DNA of 32,976 nt from Candidatus Altarchaeales archaeon (GTDB lineage: Archaea; Altiarchaeota; Altiarchaeia; IMC4; SCGC-AAA252-I15). A model generated the notes under the pieces. The model saw only the letters and a list, made by a program, of their open reading frames with translations, made no database searches and was not told the DNA's origin. Where the stretch lies: NCBI GenBank assembly GCA_014729705.1, contig WJJK01000099.1:1-32976 (forward strand), written 5' to 3'. Made by a program: the position numbers and the translations under genes. Every line of letters begins with the position of its first letter. The first letter of the stretch is position 1. Below, piece by piece: positions 30,201 through 32,976 of the stretch.

Positions 30201-32153
30201 ATTGATAGAGGCCCACAAACCAGGATCGTCTCTGTTGTAGTTTACGAGGAAGTAGTAGAGGAGGCCAATCTTGTAGGCACTGTGGAAACAGACCATGCTC
30301 AGGGTTCTTCTATTAGTTCTACTACCCAGGTGCCAGAGCGAGGGCCTGCTAACATGATAGATGACAACTCTCGCACTTTTTTCCAGTCTACAGGTTTTCA
30401 AGAAACCATAACTCTGAGCCTGCCCTTTGCCAGAACTATCAATCGCTTTGAGTGGGAGATGGATCAAAACTATGCAGAGCAGTTTGACCTGGACCCTATA
30501 AGTTCCAATGCTCCCGGTACCTTCCGTCTCAAGTCTAACGAAAACATAGTGTTGGAGACTGTATTAGATATAAGCAACTTTTCTGGACTTACCTTCAGCG
30601 GAACATTAGATCCTCCGGTTACTGCTGACACCTTCGTTTTTGAGGTGGATGAGCCCCAGGGTGTTGATACTGATGCTTCTTCTATAATCATTCACTCTCT
30701 GAGGTTGATAGAAGAAACACAACAAATTACCCCCTTGGTTACTGTCGAGGATACTTTCGATAGGAGACCTGATGGGACCAATCTCCGTAGTACTAAAATA
30801 AACTATGCCAAAGATGCATCTGCCATTGCCAATGTTTATCTGGACGGAGTTGATGCTGGAAACGATGCGCTCTTTTCGGAGAGAGACTTTTTCACTTTCT
30901 GGTTGAAAATAAACGATGTTTCCTTGTTGGATACTAACTTCGGTTCTTTCCGTCTGGGCAATGACAGAAACACCTACTATTCTTGGAGGATTCCTGGACT
31001 AAACTTGAAATCAGGGTGGAACGAAGTAAAGCTCCAGTTTAGTCAGGCCTTTGATAATACTCCAATAGAGTTCCAGTCTGGACCTAACTTCGACCCCGCT
31101 ACCGGGGAGAGCCGGGTAGATTTCGTTACGGCGCCCCAGGTCATATCTACCTCTGTTGATGGTGTTTTCTCACAGAGGGTTGAAGAAGCACCGGGCATTC
31201 GTTTTTTTGAGATGGAGTTTAGGGGTTCTGGTGGCTCCCAGGAGTTGGAAATAGTAGTAGATGACATGAGATTTATTCGTAATAGATTTGAGGATAAATG
31301 TCGCTTTACCCCTTCTCTTTACCTTAACAATAGTGAAACTTTTTCCATTTTCCTTGAAGGCTTGGATCTTTCTGTAGGAACTGTAGAGTTTTGGTTACAG
31401 CCTGATTGGGGGCAGACTGCCCGTATAGACAGATTGCGGGACATTCTGCCGAGTATCTTCAAAATAACGCGTCCCGACGGCAAGTTTTTAAGCTTTTTCT
31501 ATCGTCCCAGTGAAGGATTTGTAACGGTTATCAACGCCGGAGACGAAGTTCTTCAGTTTAAGTCGGATGTTAGTAAGTATTTGTTCCAACCCTTTGACAA
31601 TATTCACGTAGCTCTTACCTGGGATGTGTTTGGGAGAATGCCTCCTACTGGAGCCACTTTACGTATGTGGATTAATGGCCGGGTAGTTTTTGCTACTAAT
31701 AGAACTTGGGACGGCTTACGAGAAGGTGGCGCTACAGTTATGTTTGGCGGGGAAGTAGGGCAGGCAGTGGCTGCTACTCCCCACAACGAAACGGCTATTA
31801 CTTTTACTCCGGTGCCTACTTTGCCCCAGACCAATACGGCTTCTTCCTGGGCACTTTTAGAAAACATAAAGATTTATAACTACGCAAAAACTGACTTTTC
31901 CGACATCAATCGGAGAGACATAAATAGAACTCAGCTTGTAAAACCTTCTGACATGCTTCAGATTTCTCTGGACAATGTGAACTTCTACTCTTCTGGCTCG
32001 GACCAACTTCCGCTGGTTGTAGAGAAAGTTCCCTCGGATGTTACAAAGACTGTGTACATACGTAGTAACATCCCAAAGGACCTTACAGGTGACGAAAATC
32101 GGGATGCCTCTCTACTGGTTAGATGGAAAACCCCACTGGTCCAGTGTGATTAG
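24276..32153 (+). CDS. Giant multi-lectin-like tail fibre/adhesin (2625 aa)
   Basis: ATG overlaps the upstream TAA. Residues ~25-172 resemble a carbohydrate-binding galactose-binding-like sandwich ('DLKGWTTFVNMD', 'KIQWTTEADPIF', 'GKWNFYEINMGEVPSWVGNV', 'RVRFFPCE'). Residues ~201-293 are the RIESGT/AAETLGF domain shared with two other proteins. A series of beta-sandwiches follows. Discoidin-like segments are judged near ~800-895, ~1265-1430, ~1625-1765, ~1810-1985 and ~2004-2150 ('GPANMIDDNSRTFFQS', 'YVWRVFRDPYRGDS'). An NGGFETGTLDGW module lies at ~1030-1180. A further sandwich ('KSGWNEVKLQFSQAF', ~2165-2330) precedes a LamG/concanavalin-like domain at ~2340-2535 ('VGTVEFWLQPDW', 'FDNIHVALTWD', 'RMWINGRVVF'). 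Boundaries are approximate. The role is probably surface-glycan recognition, inferred from folds. Confidence 0.75.
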   Translation: MVYSILTEARVRPSVAPKQPDVTDYQVVWDVNQDLKGWTTFVNMDIVGSWGGFLFGTKRTESGGFIGPSSDFPAVDALVNDRIFFRMKYDKHPKSQGATTFGKIQWTTEADPIFGDDKSITFDLAADGKWNFYEINMGEVPSWVGNVNRVRFFPCEDGFFNDEFFLSFFEIGTNAFDFSFEEADAGSSGFAQAAVPLNGAVTIEKGVNDKLIVNIDDYGDVQITLTPQTSQPLLIARDIALQLGKVGIGGYTRADAFMTEDSLLRIESGTRASDSSVSVKSGPNSAAETLGFTDAVGFFIGTTGTGSEPDSQYEPLSAYRPTTLEILSLFDNDEDLPAFSLDPQQPIVQAGNVNFAVVNQRLTQDIVLEGRDTGLQGFSITQDGSLDGASKTFIDLNHPFADEGKVDKIFMNGVPNRDGSSKWKIFRPRLDGTLTLVSEGAIAEKTFTDDPNGGLVSSPVPDVFTADLSTSNVKVRRGDLLGIFNVGLHAGAGNTIKPDALYYEIDGDATGDVTPPPPSGAGETGLAIYAEGAATKNRAVIDIDLRRRLNIDRVRVKGIEDARDLEYNLGIAGSAEYNADISGEHTICYQVTPTVRDCFTRQNQAFNIQALNDDVLTAENGDIGFGDGGVGGIGGADVTGSTYFYVNGDGEFLGSFEFENQGPERFNFFRDPLGIECFFSSQTPRLDKPVGKVVMYFKDKKNQRAWQLEYLVGRGGKGGNGSKPGFSLIPADTFQSVRVDDKLIEPFAGIPLKEDHVSLLVDNPVILDVVAADGTRNPQQGVDFEENVGELGGVNFGDQAVFLEFQWNRFEWSFETIRTPALRWYSDFHWSTKISEMQVFAVSESNESLGDNVQVLFSADGQTFTTADLSNANEKEAEYKIGNSPQFMRLIVRPVLKTSLNDVQIDFEEDQVCFGDEGRITKSTSLKEARVGSVGASTPLKITNNTGQTADLILDVPEDIETARQLLYFNQLNSQDNIQSPQVGPPGRVDFNPGKVLKEQSSVTVNSKAYGLLSLVSGTESFRSDDLAINGGFETGTLDGWNVEITKSGTLDFQIPKVDNLSDSATSSIQTGEFSFGVSQHSSVPAQDSQFAGVAFKIGQTHDLSEFASGIDQGFSTFDFGFDYAAYGTDANPTIRVYGSPTLSGVLEPPGTVVSSGYGSNLLSELVATKSSSVGNPNSGNAGYESTINVKEGTRFIRTEIDVDIPSEETSLGSSGLIFHMDDYSAFVNTPALTTAKWYKSYFTGQGDFGDASFVPVTSGSFVAVTGSHHWYQPASQSADATPEPGQSQGFDFAFTQDRNKGVQSFSRMRPTDPGILGAKWVGEKKIAGIRVAHSDNTGPLFASSHYPRFWQIEVLKTRTELGGQEPDINNNSHFKVVRQIKTLIKDDGPSELNINSNEFGGSSSKITTWIFDEPVSTEGIRLVFTLNCDLFERQSFSDFSSFNAFTGCPDNTLFGTDFVTNKGIYVSMIIPLESLGRTSLPVDDVPDRELSDGINSEGGDGGTIYAAVDLGRHFDVETNSDLFELVADTIRQTSWTTNALFSGDDTDDPNQVTWAGSSSFARWIRFDAPATPGGEFEQEVRFFQGGLSAGQGVPYEIENLPQGILTQARIYPRLQTASIPLEGPNHFWKDLGNILTDNRTTTFINYSDYPIICLDLGRDYLLKQTSSAIVQRRELFTPGATSSTDDKNYWQTNNDDAFAYSSKSFRQVSDPSRVKYTSFGDAIPTNTVRWVAVRGIGNLLQDDISGAKEYNFETLGGILSGVNFAPENPEVLTENSNWFTTNTAALRDISTFDTSLGRPFSIQENVDYGSNGPSNQRGTFGDPYFVWDGVFDIADDDFWGIALRDPNTGLNIGGNEFPHYVWRVFRDPYRGDSITRTIKAVKILGYNGDFYPKDFEIQSLDSADADPTSDLSWTTIDGGNFTGINTYNQGLGFTFILPEPLEVNGIRILVNDSEYVDDTVTSQVNELGQFNQSPIDRGPQTRIVSVVVYEEVVEEANLVGTVETDHAQGSSISSTTQVPERGPANMIDDNSRTFFQSTGFQETITLSLPFARTINRFEWEMDQNYAEQFDLDPISSNAPGTFRLKSNENIVLETVLDISNFSGLTFSGTLDPPVTADTFVFEVDEPQGVDTDASSIIIHSLRLIEETQQITPLVTVEDTFDRRPDGTNLRSTKINYAKDASAIANVYLDGVDAGNDALFSERDFFTFWLKINDVSLLDTNFGSFRLGNDRNTYYSWRIPGLNLKSGWNEVKLQFSQAFDNTPIEFQSGPNFDPATGESRVDFVTAPQVISTSVDGVFSQRVEEAPGIRFFEMEFRGSGGSQELEIVVDDMRFIRNRFEDKCRFTPSLYLNNSETFSIFLEGLDLSVGTVEFWLQPDWGQTARIDRLRDILPSIFKITRPDGKFLSFFYRPSEGFVTVINAGDEVLQFKSDVSKYLFQPFDNIHVALTWDVFGRMPPTGATLRMWINGRVVFATNRTWDGLREGGATVMFGGEVGQAVAATPHNETAITFTPVPTLPQTNTASSWALLENIKIYNYAKTDFSDINRRDINRTQLVKPSDMLQISLDNVNFYSSGSDQLPLVVEKVPSDVTKTVYIRSNIPKDLTGDENRDASLLVRWKTPLVQCD

Positions 32154-32161
32154 GAACGATA

Positions 32162-32976
32162 ATGGTTGAAAGAAACATGATCCGTGAAGGGTTTATTCGT
32201 AATACGCCTGTATCAACGGGTAACCCTACCTTTTCAGGAAGTCAAGTTGCTAATGAGGCACAACTTTCTGCTTTGGCCGATGAGAATACCTCGGTGGCGG
32301 CTATCACTGTTTCTGCTACAGAAAACATAGATCTAACTGCAGACTTGGGCGCGCGCTGGAAGTTAGGGCGCCTGGAGTTGTACACAGACGAGTCTACCAT
32401 AGGTAATGTTACCATGGAGATCAGCGACAATAATGTTGACTTTCATGGAGTAACTCTTACCGGTTCTCCGAACATGTACGTGGGCGACATACCAGATTCC
32501 ACGGTTTCGGGTGCCCCAAGGTATATTAGATATAGACATGCTGCTTCTACGGCTACGGATGTTTTTGAGTGGAAGGCAATTAATGATGATACCATCGTAG
32601 ACTTTGGCGTTGACGGTAGCCAAACTCAGGCACAAATAGATGATGCTCCAGTGGGTCGACCTTCCGATAAAGTTACAGAGTTGAAACTTTTCAATCGATA
32701 CGGTAAGTCTGGAACCGCCTCTGTGTTTGTCGATAACACGGGAGCCGCAGCAGATGAACTTATAGAGGTAGCAACCACAACCACTGGTCCCTGGTTTGGT
32801 AGAGTTATCTCCGATACCGTGCAGCCGGATAGAGTTCCTTTTACTTCTGGTACCCTGGATAATACCCAGGTTGTTGGCGCAAGTGGTTATTTTGTAGATT
32901 ATGTTAATAGTTCAAAAGACAGAGGATGGCAGGGGGATAATGGTGCTTCCGCCTCCATTGTTGCCAATGGGGTTGA
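32162..32976 (+). CDS. Discoidin-like virion protein, 3' truncated by the window edge (271 codons visible)
   Basis: ATG 32162 lies eight bases after the previous stop, with AGGA at 32152-32155. The frame is open to the end of the window. Residues ~18-145 match a discoidin/F5/8-type-C layout: 'GSQVANEAQLSALADENTS', 'ENIDLTADLGARWKLGRLEL', 'NVTMEISDNNVDF' and 'APRYIRYRHA'. Residues ~165-271 are another beta region ('KVTELKLFNRYGKSGTASVF', 'LIEVATTTTGPWFG', 'GYFVDYVN'). It is of the same type as the end of the preceding giant protein, so the adhesin gene cluster continues beyond the window. Confidence 0.7.
   Translation, partial: MVERNMIREGFIRNTPVSTGNPTFSGSQVANEAQLSALADENTSVAAITVSATENIDLTADLGARWKLGRLELYTDESTIGNVTMEISDNNVDFHGVTLTGSPNMYVGDIPDSTVSGAPRYIRYRHAASTATDVFEWKAINDDTIVDFGVDGSQTQAQIDDAPVGRPSDKVTELKLFNRYGKSGTASVFVDNTGAAADELIEVATTTTGPWFGRVISDTVQPDRVPFTSGTLDNTQVVGASGYFVDYVNSSKDRGWQGDNGASASIVANGV

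Noticed and set aside
8969-32976. Diversity-generating retroelement target (variable repeat) in the adhesin genes
   Set aside because: I saw no reverse transcriptase, no template repeat and no near-identical DNA repeat pair at the C-terminal ends. This cannot be excluded outside the window.
1-32976. tRNA genes, CRISPR arrays, insertion sequences and rho-independent terminators
   Set aside because: No cloverleaf, regular DNA repeat-spacer pattern, transposase or GC hairpin with a T-run was found; the coding density leaves almost no room for them.

Overview
The window looks like part of the late virion-structural region of a large tailed bacteriophage (Caudoviricetes), or a prophage of one. 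All genes lie on the + strand and are packed almost end to end: neighbours overlap by one base (TAATG or TAGTG junctions) or are separated by a few bases carrying a Shine-Dalgarno (SD) sequence. There is no gene-free stretch above about 100 bases, and I see no tRNA, rRNA, CRISPR array, insertion sequence or convincing terminator. The host cannot be named from the sequence. Base composition is moderate and start codons are ATG, GTG and at least one possible TTG.

Region 1 (1-4715) holds small genes. It opens with the 3' end of a probable tail-hub/spike-like protein, followed by a small helix-turn-helix protein. Next come two proteins sharing a T4 gp27/gpD-like hub domain (302 and 94 aa), two possibly related beta-rich proteins (213 and 229 aa), a small zinc-ribbon protein (69 aa), an internally duplicated protein (154 aa) and several orphans. 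This reads as a tail-tip/baseplate-hub module in which some parts are duplicated.

Region 2 (4733-17322) is a run of medium to large beta-rich virion proteins built by shuffling a few modules: an IARDI...RIESGT...ARETLGF domain, an EGD-WVM N-terminal domain, invasin-like Big_1 domains, a recurring Ig-like repeat with a GVDP signature, discoidin-like and concanavalin-like beta-sandwiches, and ladders of a short ~20-residue repeat. Three consecutive or near-consecutive genes (441, 442 and 788 aa) are paralogous.

Region 3 (17342-32976) is dominated by two giant genes of 2178 and 2625 codons, together about 44% of the window. A ~128-codon zinc-ribbon gene sits between them. The first giant is a Cys-containing protein with a long Ala-rich helical segment. 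The second is a string of carbohydrate-binding-type beta-sandwiches ending in a LamG/concanavalin-like domain. A further discoidin-like gene begins at 32162 and runs off the window.

Together these genes probably build the tail tip and a very elaborate, multi-protein receptor-recognition apparatus. No depolymerase, lysozyme or peptidase catalytic signature was recognised. All functional names are inferred from sequence patterns by eye; no database search was possible.
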